Positions 53,710 through 62,374 of a DNA stretch of 64,000 bases are shown in pieces. Position 1 is the stretch's first letter. Every line of letters starts with the position of its first letter. Source of the stretch: Paenibacillus sp. FSL H3-0469. GTDB taxonomy: Bacteria > Bacillota > Bacilli > Paenibacillales > Paenibacillaceae. The stretch covers positions 1,736,001 through 1,800,000 of the forward strand of contig NZ_CP150302.1 of the NCBI RefSeq assembly GCF_038051945.1, written 5' to 3'. The notes beneath the pieces were generated by a model, which saw nothing but the letters and a program-made list of their open reading frames with translations, did no database searches and was not told the DNA's origin. The translations under genes and the position numbers were made by a program.

Positions 53710-54519
53710 TTACTGAAAGCGCAAATCAGCAATACTCCCGGTCCGCTTGAAGCCCACCGACTGATAAACCTTGTTAGAATCAGGGTTCGCCGCATCGGCG
53801 TAGAGCATTGGCGTCACACCCTTGCTGAGCAGTTCGTCACATAGGGCAGCTACAGCCGCACTCGCATACCCATACTTGCGGAACTCACGCGGAGTGTAGA
53901 CCTCATTGATTCGTGCATGTCTGGCAGACTGATGGGCCAGATTAACCATGGACACCGGCTGGTCCTTGTCGATCCACAGACGGAGCTTGCCGGACTCCAT
54001 GACCGTCCCGGCATAGTCCAGATGATCCTCCGGCGCACTCTCCGTTCCGAAGCATTCCTGCACGAATCCAGCTAAATACCTGGCGATGAGCGGAATATCG
54101 CCTGGCTCCGCCTGCTGCAGCTTGCCGCTGACACCATGCGGCAGCTGCACCTGCGGGCAGTGATAGGCCTCCATCATCATCCGTACGTGGTGAGACTTGC
54201 CGATAAGCTTGCTGTACGCATCAGCGAACAGCCTCCCCGTCCCCGGCGTTCCGGTAACCCCCGGCAACTCGCGGTCCGCCAGCATTTCCGTCAGCTCCCG
54301 GACAAGGGAACGGCGCCTCTCTTCTTCCAGCTCCGGCGATAACCACAACCACGAGTTACGCCCTGGGGCATGGGCGAAAATCAGGTCATTCTCCTCCGTC
54401 TTCAGCCGCATGGACTCCTGATTCCCCGCGATCAGATGAATCAGGTTATATTCTACCTCCTCCTGCATGAACAGCCTGCTGTGCAGCACATCATCCTCCG
54501 GCCCAAAGCCTACAAACAT
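53710..54519 (-). CDS. GNAT-family N-acetyltransferase
   Basis: 269 residues. The C-terminal half carries the GNAT core (PVSMVNLAHQSARHARINEVYT, then FRKYGYASAAVAALCDELL as the acetyl-CoA loop, and NKVYQSVGFKRTG at the end). The N-terminal ~130 residues form a second, degenerate GNAT-like half with a SWLWLSPELEEE segment. Substrate unknown. It stands alone on the minus strand. Confidence 0.88.
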   Translation of the reverse strand: MFVGFGPEDDVLHSRLFMQEEVEYNLIHLIAGNQESMRLKTEENDLIFAHAPGRNSWLWLSPELEEERRRSLVRELTEMLADRELPGVTGTPGTGRLFADAYSKLIGKSHHVRMMMEAYHCPQVQLPHGVSGKLQQAEPGDIPLIARYLAGFVQECFGTESAPEDHLDYAGTVMESGKLRLWIDKDQPVSMVNLAHQSARHARINEVYTPREFRKYGYASAAVAALCDELLSKGVTPMLYADAANPDSNKVYQSVGFKRTGSIADLRFQ

Positions 54520-54569
54520 TCCGCTTCCCCCTCTTAGACTTTTCTATCTATTGTAAAGCCCCCATTGGA

Positions 54570-54610
54570 AAAAATAAACAACCCGCAGCCGGAATTATTC
54601 CGTCAACGGG
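54570..54610 (-). terminator. terminator of the ferredoxin-like gene
   Basis: Minus-strand CCCGTTGACGGAA ... TTCCGGCTGCGGG stem, followed by a T-rich run (TTGTTTATTTTTT). Confidence 0.78.
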
Positions 54611-54629
54611 CTGTACTACGGCTCTTATG

Positions 54630-54989
54630 TTATTTCTTCTTCTTCCCTTTGGCACCCTTCGGGATCGCGGCCTTGAGGCCATCTTCGTAAGTGTAGAGCA
54701 AATTCTCTTCGAGCTTTTCTCCCTTCAGCACCTTGCGCACCAGACTTTTGGCCGTCTTAGGGGTAACATCCCTGTACCATACGCCTTCCGGGTAAGAGAT
54801 CACGACACAGGCATCCGAGCATCTTCCGTTGCAGCGGGTTACTGTTGTATGTATCAGCGCGTCTGCCCCTTGCTTCGTAATCTCATCCTCGATCGCTTCC
54901 GCTACCTCTTCGCCCTTGTGCTTCTTGCAGTCACTTCCGTTACAGATCAGCAGATGGCTGACCGTTCCTTGCAGATTCCAGGTTGTCAT
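54630..54989 (-). CDS. thioredoxin-like [2Fe-2S] ferredoxin
   Basis: 119-residue protein of the thioredoxin-like [2Fe-2S] ferredoxin type. Cys16 and Cys21 (CNGSDC) with Cys53/Cys57/Cys61 (CNGRCSDAC) provide the cluster ligands; the family usually uses four of them. PEGVWYRDVTP is the typical following strand. The basic tail KGAKGKKKK is notable. It is likely an electron carrier in the cytoplasm. It lies next to iron-regulated genes but has no visible Fur box. Confidence 0.87.
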   Translation of the reverse strand: MTTWNLQGTVSHLLICNGSDCKKHKGEEVAEAIEDEITKQGADALIHTTVTRCNGRCSDACVVISYPEGVWYRDVTPKTAKSLVRKVLKGEKLEENLLYTYEDGLKAAIPKGAKGKKKK

Positions 54990-55095
54990 GGCAGTTCCGC
55001 CCCCTTCAATACAACAATACCCAGCTTGTCTATAACCCTAAACTACCTTCCTTTTCGGGGATCGTCAATAGAAGGAAAGACTGTTATACTAACAT

Positions 55096-55112
55096 TGAGA
55101 ATGATTATCATC
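55096..55112 (+). promoter_or_regulatory. Fur box
   Basis: TGAGAATGATTATCATC fits the Fur consensus GATAATGATTATC-type dyad. It lies about 25 bases before the AraC-type gene. Confidence 0.75.
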
Positions 55113-55134
55113 TAAGAAAAGAGTGACTTGAAAC

Positions 55135-55512
55135 ATGCAGACGCGAAATACCGGCAGTTCATGGCCTAATCCTCACAGCTTTTATATTCCGGTACGTGTA
55201 ATGGCACTGGATCAAGCCTCCTTTAACGGGGACAATCCCACTCAGCCCTTCACCTCATTCCTGGTGGTGATCACCAGAGGAAGCGAAGTCATCGAGCTGG
55301 ATGGCGAACGCATCCGTCTATCCGGCGGTCATATTCTGTGCAGTGACAGTTCGGTGGATATCAGGCTGCCCCGCAGCCATAAGCTGCAGGGTGTATGGAT
55401 CGAATATGCGGCGATCTCCGGCAACATCCGGACGTTCAGCCCGCTGAACCATCGTCAGCCGGTCCGAAGCTGTCCGCCCCACGTAAGCACAATGGCTGTG
55501 CAGGCTTCTTAG
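55135..55512 (+). pseudogene. AraC/binding-protein fusion regulator, N-terminal piece of a frameshifted gene
   Basis: 125 residues with the cupin-like N-terminal sensor part expected before the AraC helix-turn-helix (FTSFLVVITRGSEVIELDGERI). The frame ends at 55512, yet the +1 frame continues as RLLSGWNQPEQRKPFALQAL directly into the downstream AraC domain. Coding sense therefore switches frame around 55484-55502. A one-base insertion (or two-base deletion) in that interval would split one regulator of about 530 residues. Fur box upstream. A sequencing error is a real alternative. Confidence 0.72.
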
Positions 55513-55549
55513 CGGCTGGAACCAGCCGGAGCAGCGGAAGCCGTTTGCC

Positions 55550-56725
55550 TTGCAAGCTCTGTTCACGGAGCTGCTCAGTGAGCTATATGACAGTTCAGCG
55601 GAGGACGCAGAGCCGCCCTCTCAGTGGATTGACCGTGTCCTGCAATATATAGAATCCCATTATAATGAAGATTTGACGAGAGAACAGGCTGCCGGGCTTG
55701 CCGGAATCACCCCGGAGCATTTCTCCCGGAGCTTCCGCAAGTTCACCGGACAGACCTTCAACCAATACATAACGCTGCTGCGCATCCGCAAGGCCCAGCA
55801 GCGTATCCTTACAGGAGCCCCGAATCTGAGTACGCTGGCGCTTGAGATCGGGTATAGCGAAGGAACTTATTTAAGCCGCAAATTCAAGCAGGTCGTAGGA
55901 ATTTCGCCATCAGCCTATCACCGTAAGAGCAAATCCGTAGTCTCGCTGAACTTCAATCATACGGCCAGTCTCCATGCGCTCGAAGTCGTTCCCAGGCTGG
56001 GAGTCTATTCGGCCTGGATGGAGAGCCTGCAGCCCGTTCCTTCCAGGAAGAAGCTGCTGGATGAAGGAATCAGCTCCTCAGGTCTTTACGAACGTCTATC
56101 GTCCGCCCGGCCGGATGTTATTATCAGCTACTCCTTGCCTGACAAGAGCAAGCAGCTCCTGTCCGTCGCACCGGTGATCGAGATTCCCTTCATGCAAATG
56201 GACTGGCGGGAGCAATTCCGGCTGATTGCCGAGGTGACCGGGCGTCAGCCGCAGGCAGAGGCCTGGCTAAGCCTCTATGACTGGCATTGTTATCAAGCTA
56301 ATCAGTTGCTTGACCGGCGGATCGGTGACCGGGGAACCGCCCTAGTCCTGGAGCTTGGCGCAGAGGCGGCCTACTGCTTCAGCAGCAGCTACGGCCGCGG
56401 GACGCAGATTCTGTATCATGATCTTGGCTTCCGCCCGCCGCTTGGCCTCATTGCAGAGGGACTGCTGGATAAGGGCTACCTGGAGATCGCCTTCCATAAC
56501 ATTGCCCGCTACCCCGCTGACCATATCTTCATTACCTCAAGCAGGGAGGCTGCTGAAGCGCTGGAGCCGCTGCAGAGCTTACTTCACCCTGTACACCAAC
56601 ATCATACCGATGATTCTCCAGGCGGAAGAATCTATTTCCTGAATCAGCCCTGCATGTTCTACGGCTTCGACCCCCTCTCCTCCGAAGCGCAATTGAAGGT
56701 CCTGGTGCAGGCGCTGACATCATAA
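55550..56725 (+). CDS. AraC HTH plus siderophore-binding-domain regulator, C-terminal piece (Btr-like)
   Basis: 391 residues from the first available start codon (TTG). The AraC helix-turn-helix pair is at about residues 25-125 (EDLTREQAAGLAGITPEHFS; IGYSEGTYLSRKFKQVVG). A ferric-siderophore-type periplasmic-binding domain follows (about 140-390). This fusion is the Btr type, in which the siderophore itself activates transcription of uptake genes. The N-terminal cupin-like piece lies in another frame upstream. It precedes the siderophore-binding lipoprotein gene, its likely target, and the whole unit is under a Fur box. Confidence 0.8.
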   Translation: MQALFTELLSELYDSSAEDAEPPSQWIDRVLQYIESHYNEDLTREQAAGLAGITPEHFSRSFRKFTGQTFNQYITLLRIRKAQQRILTGAPNLSTLALEIGYSEGTYLSRKFKQVVGISPSAYHRKSKSVVSLNFNHTASLHALEVVPRLGVYSAWMESLQPVPSRKKLLDEGISSSGLYERLSSARPDVIISYSLPDKSKQLLSVAPVIEIPFMQMDWREQFRLIAEVTGRQPQAEAWLSLYDWHCYQANQLLDRRIGDRGTALVLELGAEAAYCFSSSYGRGTQILYHDLGFRPPLGLIAEGLLDKGYLEIAFHNIARYPADHIFITSSREAAEALEPLQSLLHPVHQHHTDDSPGGRIYFLNQPCMFYGFDPLSSEAQLKVLVQALTS

Positions 56726-56790
56726 ATTTACATAGCCGGACATCACATTCAGCCATAGTCTAATCCGAGCAAACTCTGTAAAGTGTTACC

Positions 56791-56810
56791 TGAGAATGAT
56801 AATCGTTCTA
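56791..56810 (+). promoter_or_regulatory. Fur box
   Basis: TGAGAATGATAATCGTTCTA, an imperfect 19-bp Fur dyad, immediately upstream of the lipoprotein ribosome site. Confidence 0.78.
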
Positions 56811-56828
56811 CATTAAGGAGGCAACCTC

Positions 56829-57854
56829 TTGAAGATCCCGTATTTACGTTCACGCAACATCCACCTGAAGCATTGGATCATAGTAACTCTGCTTCTGGCA
56901 TTGACTCTTATGGCCTCAGCTTGTGGAAACAACACCTCTACTACCAGCAGTGGTGCTGCTTCAGCTAATGCCACTGGAACACCCGATTCCACTCCTCAGC
57001 CGGAGAAGGCTGCTGCCACCACAGCTCCGGCTTTCCATACTGTGACAACTGTGAATGGAGATATTGAGGTGCCGGCAGCACCGCAGCGGATTGTGGCCGA
57101 GGAATATCTGGGCAGCTTGATTGCACTGGATACGATTCCGGTCGGTGCTCCGGGGCTTACACTGGAGAATGTGTACTTCAAGGAATTCCTGACAGGAGTC
57201 GCCGATACCGGCACATACGGTAAAATGTCACCGGAGAATATACTCGCGCTGAATCCCGACTTGATTATCTCAGGCAATGCAGACAGCTATGCCGCGCTCA
57301 GCCAGATTGCCCCAACGGTCATTGTGCCGTACGGTGATTTGAAGAATGCGCATGATGAGCTGACCTTTTTCGGCGAGCTGCTGGGCAAGGAGCAGGAGGC
57401 AGCAGCATGGCTGGCTGATTACGATAAACGGATTGCTGACGCCAAGGCCCGTGTGGATGCAGCCATTCCTGCCGGGGCCACCTTCAGCATTCTCGAGCAT
57501 GCAGACAAATCCACCTGGGTCTATGGGGACAACTTCGGACGCGGAGGCCAGCCCATCTATCAGGCGCTGGGGCGCAAGCCTCCGGCTGGAGTGGCTGCTG
57601 AAATTATGGAGAAGCAGTGGGCTGAATTATCCGCCGAGACCCTGGGCAAGTATGCGGGTGATTATCTGGTCATCACCGACAATACCTGGACTGCTCAAGA
57701 CTTCCAGGCAGACCCGATCTGGGGCAGCCTGCCGGCGGTCAAGAACGGGAAGATCTATGTATGGAAAGAAGAGCGCTCCTGGTATTATGATCCGATTGCC
57801 GTCCTGGCCCAGACGGAGGAGCTGGCCGATTGGCTGACCTCGATACCACAATAA
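56829..57854 (+). CDS. ferric-siderophore ABC transporter substrate-binding lipoprotein
   Basis: 341-residue FepB/FhuD/FeuA-type protein. The lipobox LMASAC places the lipidated Cys at residue 32, followed by a Ser/Thr/Ala-rich linker. Binding-domain signatures are PQRIVAEEYLGSLIALDTIPVG, LNPDLIISG, GDNFGRGGQPIYQALG and PIAVLAQTEELADWL. The TTG start has AAGGAGG seven bases upstream. It is iron-controlled by the Fur box. No permease or ATPase follows directly; the FecCD permease at 63443 could be its partner. Confidence 0.93.
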   Translation: MKIPYLRSRNIHLKHWIIVTLLLALTLMASACGNNTSTTSSGAASANATGTPDSTPQPEKAAATTAPAFHTVTTVNGDIEVPAAPQRIVAEEYLGSLIALDTIPVGAPGLTLENVYFKEFLTGVADTGTYGKMSPENILALNPDLIISGNADSYAALSQIAPTVIVPYGDLKNAHDELTFFGELLGKEQEAAAWLADYDKRIADAKARVDAAIPAGATFSILEHADKSTWVYGDNFGRGGQPIYQALGRKPPAGVAAEIMEKQWAELSAETLGKYAGDYLVITDNTWTAQDFQADPIWGSLPAVKNGKIYVWKEERSWYYDPIAVLAQTEELADWLTSIPQ

Positions 57855-57866
57855 TAGAGTAATGAT

Positions 57867-57908
57867 CAAGCTGCCTGAAGCCTTGAATGGCTTCAGGCAG
57901 CTTTTGGC
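57867..57908 (+). terminator. terminator of the siderophore lipoprotein gene
   Basis: AAGCTGCCTGAAGCC-ttgaat-GGCTTCAGGCAGCTT followed by TT, a strong perfect stem with a short T-run. Confidence 0.85.
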
Positions 57909-57997
57909 GTTTACCCCATTCATTACTCGGAGATAATATCTGTAGCCCGCCTCGCCGGACACGGCAAAACATCCTGCGGTGCATAAGGAGACCCGCC

Positions 57998-58231
57998 ATG
58001 AAGATTATCAGTATCTATGTCCTGTTCGCTGTTCTTACGCTTACGTTAATAGTCATCATTGATGTGATGACCGGTATCAGTCTGTCTGCCTCCATTCATT
58101 CGCTCGGGACCATCTTTGCCACAACTACACTGCAGGAAGGGATATGTATCACGATCTTCCTGCTCCTCCCCTTCATCCAGGTAGCCGTTCATGCTTCTAA
58201 GAAGCGTCAATCCCGCCGGAAACACTCATAA
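57998..58231 (+). CDS. small two-helix membrane protein
   Basis: 77 residues, MKIISIYVLFAVLTLTLIV at the start, a second hydrophobic helix at about 45-64, and a basic tail KKRQSRRKHS. AAGGAG lies seven bases before the ATG. Size and two-helix layout are like the small D-type subunits described for some gerA operons. It stands convergent to, not within, the germination operon beside it, so that link is only a suggestion. Confidence 0.72.
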   Translation: MKIISIYVLFAVLTLTLIVIIDVMTGISLSASIHSLGTIFATTTLQEGICITIFLLLPFIQVAVHASKKRQSRRKHS

Positions 58232-58236
58232 TTCCT

Positions 58237-59334
58237 CTAACGGTACAAGCCGAACCTCCGCCGGACACGATGAATCAGCAGCAGCAGGATGGGAATCACC
58301 GCACAGAATACTGGCAGAATCGTCATCAGAAAGGTCTTCCCGTCATTCATATGCTCGGGATAATTCTGCGCGCTGACAAAAGAGCTGAACAGCATAATCA
58401 CGCCTGCCGGAATAACCAGCCTGCTTGTATCGTTCACCTTGAACAGATCATTTGCTATCGCGACAGCAGCATAACAGTAGACGGTCAGCTTGAAGAATGC
58501 CCCGATAATCAGTGTAAGGACGACAAGGGCATCCAGCCGCTGGATGAAATTGGCCAAATTCACAAGCGTAATGGTCGTAAACATGGGAAAGGCGGTCCGG
58601 CTGTAGAGATTCTCTCCCAGCACCGCCATCTCAATGGCATGGGTGAAGCTCAGCAGGCAGGCGCTGACAATAATCGCTGCGATACCTGCTTTCTTGATTT
58701 TCCGGGATTTGTTGAAGTGGGGCAGAATGGTGGTGAAGCACATCAGCTCGCCGAACGGAAAGATCAGGATGCTGGGATAGGCTGATTTCAAGGCTTGCTT
58801 ATAATCGCCCATATGAAGCGGAAACAGATTTCTGTACTCCACCAGCCCGGCTGAGATTACAGCGGCAATACAGATGCACCCCATAATGATCACGATCCAC
58901 AGGACAATTTCGGCGGTTCTGGCGAACACTTCTATCCCTTTTCTCAGAATATACATCACAGCAATAATCATGATGGAATTAATAATCAGAATCGGGGTTT
59001 TGTCATAGGAGGCCGAGATCAGCAGATCCCCCGCCTCCCGCAGGTTTCTCGATCCGTTATAGAGAATTACCGGCAGAAACAGCAAACTTACCGGCCAGCC
59101 CAGCCATGGCCCTAGAATAGAACGCGTATAACCGCTTATAATCTGGTTCGGGAACTGAAGATAGAGATGTGCGAACACCAGATACAGCAGAATGCCTCCG
59201 GGGAGGGCAAACAGAATTGCGAGCCAGACCGCATGTCCGCTCTCCAGGCCAATAGGGACAAGCACGGCGGTTCCCAGCTCAAACAGAATGATCAATGCAA
59301 GCAGCTGGCTCGGGCCGATCACTTCTTTTTTCAT
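58237..59334 (-). CDS. spore germination permease, GerAB/GerKB family
   Basis: 365-residue APC-type membrane protein with ten predicted helices, the B subunit of a GerA-type germinant receptor. It starts MKKEVIGPSQLLALIILFELG and contains the typical FPFGELMCFTTILPHF and NYPEHMNDG segments. B subunits bind nutrients such as amino acids. The ATG at 59334 follows AGGTG; a GTG four codons earlier lies within that ribosome site. It is last in the operon order A-C-B. Confidence 0.92.
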   Translation of the reverse strand: MKKEVIGPSQLLALIILFELGTAVLVPIGLESGHAVWLAILFALPGGILLYLVFAHLYLQFPNQIISGYTRSILGPWLGWPVSLLFLPVILYNGSRNLREAGDLLISASYDKTPILIINSIMIIAVMYILRKGIEVFARTAEIVLWIVIIMGCICIAAVISAGLVEYRNLFPLHMGDYKQALKSAYPSILIFPFGELMCFTTILPHFNKSRKIKKAGIAAIIVSACLLSFTHAIEMAVLGENLYSRTAFPMFTTITLVNLANFIQRLDALVVLTLIIGAFFKLTVYCYAAVAIANDLFKVNDTSRLVIPAGVIMLFSSFVSAQNYPEHMNDGKTFLMTILPVFCAVIPILLLLIHRVRRRFGLYR

Positions 59335-59368
59335 AACAACAATCACCTGATTTCTGCGGTTAAGCCGA

Positions 59369-60574
59369 TTATTTACCTTCGGGGATATAGGGTTTCAGAC
59401 TCATGCCAGTGCTGCGGATGTAAGCCTTGATCTTAAGGTCCAGCCTTCCCTTCGCAAAGATTGGGCCCCAGTCCCCGTCCAGTGCCGCCCACTCCTGCGG
59501 ATTCGTCCGTTTCAGCTCATTGCCGAAATTGAAAATATCACTCTCCAGCTGTTGCCCCTTCTGAAAAGCCTGCATGACGTCGATCCTCGTCTTCTTCTCC
59601 AGCCCCCGTTCAAGCTTCATGATTTCTTCCCGTTTGCTAAGATCCACGTAGCTATCCGTTTCATTGATGCCTCCCTCCTCCGCAATTGTCACATGAAAGA
59701 CCGGAAGCCCGTCCTCCATCGTAGTCTTTACCTCCGTTCTGGAATAGATGATATTGACGGCAACGGACTCTTTTTTATCATCCGCATCAATATTAAGTAC
59801 TGTTTCTTCTATCTGGTTAAGCAGCCACTCAGTTCCCCGTGCCTCGGAGTCCTTCATCCAATAGATCAGCTTCCCCTGCCTGAAGACCCCAAGCCCGTTC
59901 ATCACTGTCTCAGTCAGGGTCTCCGACCCCTCCAGATTGCTTTTCTTCTTCCCTTCCTCAGCATTCCCCTTGATTTTCACAGCATTAATTGTCAGATCAC
60001 CTTCTCCTGTAATAGCGTGAATGACATCGAATACGCTGATTGGCCGATTCTCCCCCCATACGCTGGAGGTATTCTGCGCTTTTTTGACCAGCCCCAGTGC
60101 CGGTAGACTCTCTACAGGAGTCAGCAGCTTCATGACAGAGGCGGCATCGCTGCCGCAGGCGACCAGTATTTCTGAATTGAGCCGCAGCTCATGGGACCGC
60201 TCGAAGATGTCGAAGATATCGTTAATCCCGTCCCGCGCCAAGGACTCTCCAAGCACAATAAGCTGGGTATGGGCAAAAAAAAGCTGGCGGGTCGCATGCT
60301 TTGACGCCCGCCGTAACGCACCGAACATGGTTTTATCGGTGGCAGATACCACTACTACAGCAGGCTTGCCGCTTCCTGGAGAGGTACTTGTCGATGTGGA
60401 AGACGGATTGACCAATTGAAAGGTTACCCGGTATTCATCGGTCTCCGGAACGAGATCCATCCCTATGCCGCTGACAACGGCCAGCTCGTTCAATTCCCGG
60501 CTGTTCCAGCAGCCGCCAAGCGGCAGGACCAGCACCGCTATAGCGATCAGGCGCAGCAGCCCCTTACCGTTCAT
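59369..60574 (-). CDS. spore germination lipoprotein, GerAC family
   Basis: 401-residue GerAC/GerKC-type lipoprotein. The lipobox LGGC puts the lipidated Cys at residue 22, followed by the family hallmark WNSRELNELAVVSGIGMD. The rest forms the three-domain GerAC ectodomain (QLIVLGESLARDGINDIFDI; KARGRLDLKIKAY-like end). It sits on the outer face of the spore inner membrane. It overlaps the upstream A-subunit gene by 11 bases. Confidence 0.93.
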   Translation of the reverse strand: MNGKGLLRLIAIAVLVLPLGGCWNSRELNELAVVSGIGMDLVPETDEYRVTFQLVNPSSTSTSTSPGSGKPAVVVVSATDKTMFGALRRASKHATRQLFFAHTQLIVLGESLARDGINDIFDIFERSHELRLNSEILVACGSDAASVMKLLTPVESLPALGLVKKAQNTSSVWGENRPISVFDVIHAITGEGDLTINAVKIKGNAEEGKKKSNLEGSETLTETVMNGLGVFRQGKLIYWMKDSEARGTEWLLNQIEETVLNIDADDKKESVAVNIIYSRTEVKTTMEDGLPVFHVTIAEEGGINETDSYVDLSKREEIMKLERGLEKKTRIDVMQAFQKGQQLESDIFNFGNELKRTNPQEWAALDGDWGPIFAKGRLDLKIKAYIRSTGMSLKPYIPEGK

Positions 60575-62096
60575 CGGATTTCCTCCCGACGGCCCTTTTC
60601 CCTGCGGGAGAGGCTGAAGAGCGCTTGCTGTTGTTGACCAGCCGCTTTCTGAGCCTCGTGAAGCTCTGCGGGGAGCGGATGAAGGTATCCTTCAGATTCC
60701 CCGGTACAAAGGGACCGATAGGAGTCATGTAAGGAACCCCGAGCGAACGCAGGCTGCATAGATGAGCAATCAGCATAATAGTGAATATGGCGATGCCATA
60801 CAGCCCCATAAATGCGGCGATTGCCATGATGATAAACCGCAGCATGCGGATGGAGAGCGCCATGTTGAAGGCCGGTGTAGCAAAGCTCGAGATTCCTGTC
60901 AGCGAGACTACGATTACCATCGCCGGCGAGACGATCCCTGCCTGAACTGCTGCTGTCCCGAGCACCAGACCGCCGATGATGGAGACCGTCTGGCCGATGG
61001 GCGAAGGCATACGTACCCCTGCTTCCCGGATAATCTCGAAGGTAACCTCCATCAGAACCGCTTCAACAAAGGCAGGAAACGGCACCCCCTCCCGCTGTGA
61101 CGCCAGATTGATCAGCAGCGGGGTTGGAATCATCTCCTGATGGAAGTTCAGCGCAGCGACGAAGATCGCCGGGCCATACATCGAAATGACCAGGCACACG
61201 AACCGGAGCATCCGGATCAGCGAGGAGATATCATACCGCTGGTAGTAATCCTCCACCGTATGAAAAAACATGAAGAAGGTGGTAGGGGCAATAAGGACAA
61301 ACGGGGTACCGTCCACGAAGATCGCTATCCGTCCATCCAGCAGATTGGCTGCCACACTATCCGGGCGCTCCGTATTGAATATGGTGGGGAACGGGGAATA
61401 TTTATTGTCCTCTATGATCTGTTCGATATATCCCGACTCCAGAATCATATCAACCTTAATCTCCTGAAGCTTGTCCTTGAACGCCTGAATCGTCTCTTCA
61501 TCAGCAATGCCGCGGATATACATAATCGTGATATCCGTGTGGGTGACATCACCCAGCTTCATCGTTTCAGTCCAGAGGTCCGGGTTCTTGATGATTTTGC
61601 GGACCAGGGCAATATTCGTGCTGATGGTCTCCGTGAAGCTTTCTTTGGAGCCGCGGATGGCGACCTGGGTACCTGCCTCGGTAACAGCTCTGGCCTCTCC
61701 GCCGCAGGTGCTTCCACTGACGCCTCCCCCCACTCCGTTCACCAGAATAACCGTATCGCCCGAGAGCAGCGCCTCCAGCAGCCCGTTGATATCTGTAACC
61801 AGCTTCTCCTTGCCGATACTAAGGGCATTCTCTTTAATATAGCTGTACACTTCCTCCGGGGTTACCGCAAGCCGCGCACGGTCATTCAGAGCCTGAAAGG
61901 ACATCACATGCGAGATATAGTCATCGACCATCACTCTGTCTGTTATGCCAGCGATATATACTGCAGCCACACGGGCTGTTCTATTAATTAATTCATAGGT
62001 GCGTATAACCAGATCGGGGCTGTTCCCGAGCCTTGCTTGAATGGTACTGATGTTGTCTTCCAGCTTAGGGGAGACCGGCGAATTTATATTCTCCAT
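60564..62096 (-). CDS. spore germination protein, GerAA family
   Basis: 510-residue A subunit. The N-terminal soluble domain (to ~240) contains VNGVGGG and SFTETISTNIALVRKIIKNPD. The membrane part follows (FHTVEDYYQR; MSPIGQ-like RMPSPIGQTVSIIGGLVLG; GIAIFTIMLIAHLCSLRSLGVPY). It forms the oligomeric ion channel of the receptor. First gene of the operon; AGGAGG precedes the ATG. A sigma-G-like promoter is upstream. Confidence 0.94.
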   Translation of the reverse strand: MENINSPVSPKLEDNISTIQARLGNSPDLVIRTYELINRTARVAAVYIAGITDRVMVDDYISHVMSFQALNDRARLAVTPEEVYSYIKENALSIGKEKLVTDINGLLEALLSGDTVILVNGVGGGVSGSTCGGEARAVTEAGTQVAIRGSKESFTETISTNIALVRKIIKNPDLWTETMKLGDVTHTDITIMYIRGIADEETIQAFKDKLQEIKVDMILESGYIEQIIEDNKYSPFPTIFNTERPDSVAANLLDGRIAIFVDGTPFVLIAPTTFFMFFHTVEDYYQRYDISSLIRMLRFVCLVISMYGPAIFVAALNFHQEMIPTPLLINLASQREGVPFPAFVEAVLMEVTFEIIREAGVRMPSPIGQTVSIIGGLVLGTAAVQAGIVSPAMVIVVSLTGISSFATPAFNMALSIRMLRFIIMAIAAFMGLYGIAIFTIMLIAHLCSLRSLGVPYMTPIGPFVPGNLKDTFIRSPQSFTRLRKRLVNNSKRSSASPAGKRAVGRKSDER

Positions 62097-62115
62097 ATCC
62101 GCACCTCCTGGCTCT

Positions 62116-62145
62116 TACTATTCGCCCGATATCCTATTTTTATAC
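62116..62145 (-). promoter_or_regulatory. sigma-G-like promoter of the gerA-type operon
   Basis: Minus strand GTATA, 18 bases, AATAGTA, about 25 bases before the A-subunit start. The -35 fits GHATR; the -10 has one mismatch to CATANTA. Confidence 0.5.
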
Positions 62146-62163
62146 AGCATATGGAATGGGAAC

Positions 62164-62262
62164 CAAGTGGAAACGGCTTTGCCGTCCTTTTAAAGGACGG
62201 TACCGTTTCAGCGAGAAATAGAAGGATAATTTAGCATGTGCAACATATAAATTCTTATATTT
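62164..62262. repeat. dispersed ~97-bp hairpin element, copy 2
   Basis: Near-identical to 542-637: GTGGAAACGG, the GCCGTCC...GGACGG stem, GTTTCAGCGAGAAATAGAAG and ATATAAATTCTTATATTT. The left arm carries CTTTG instead of TG and the tail differs at a few bases, so this is an older duplicate rather than an assembly artefact. It lies directly behind the germination promoter and before the terminator at 62268. Confidence 0.8.
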
Positions 62263-62267
62263 AAGCA

Positions 62268-62316
62268 GAAACAAGCTGTCCCGGTACGGAATAATCCGTG
62301 TAAGGGACAGCTTGTG
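62268..62316 (-). terminator. terminator of the ferredoxin-NADP reductase gene
   Basis: ACAAGCTGTCCC ... GGGACAGCTTGT perfect stem with inner CGGATTATTCCG; TTTC follows on the minus strand. Confidence 0.75.
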
Positions 62317-62374
62317 CAGATATAGCTTATGACATACCGCAGGTACACTTGCTGGCATCACTGAAGTAGGAATG

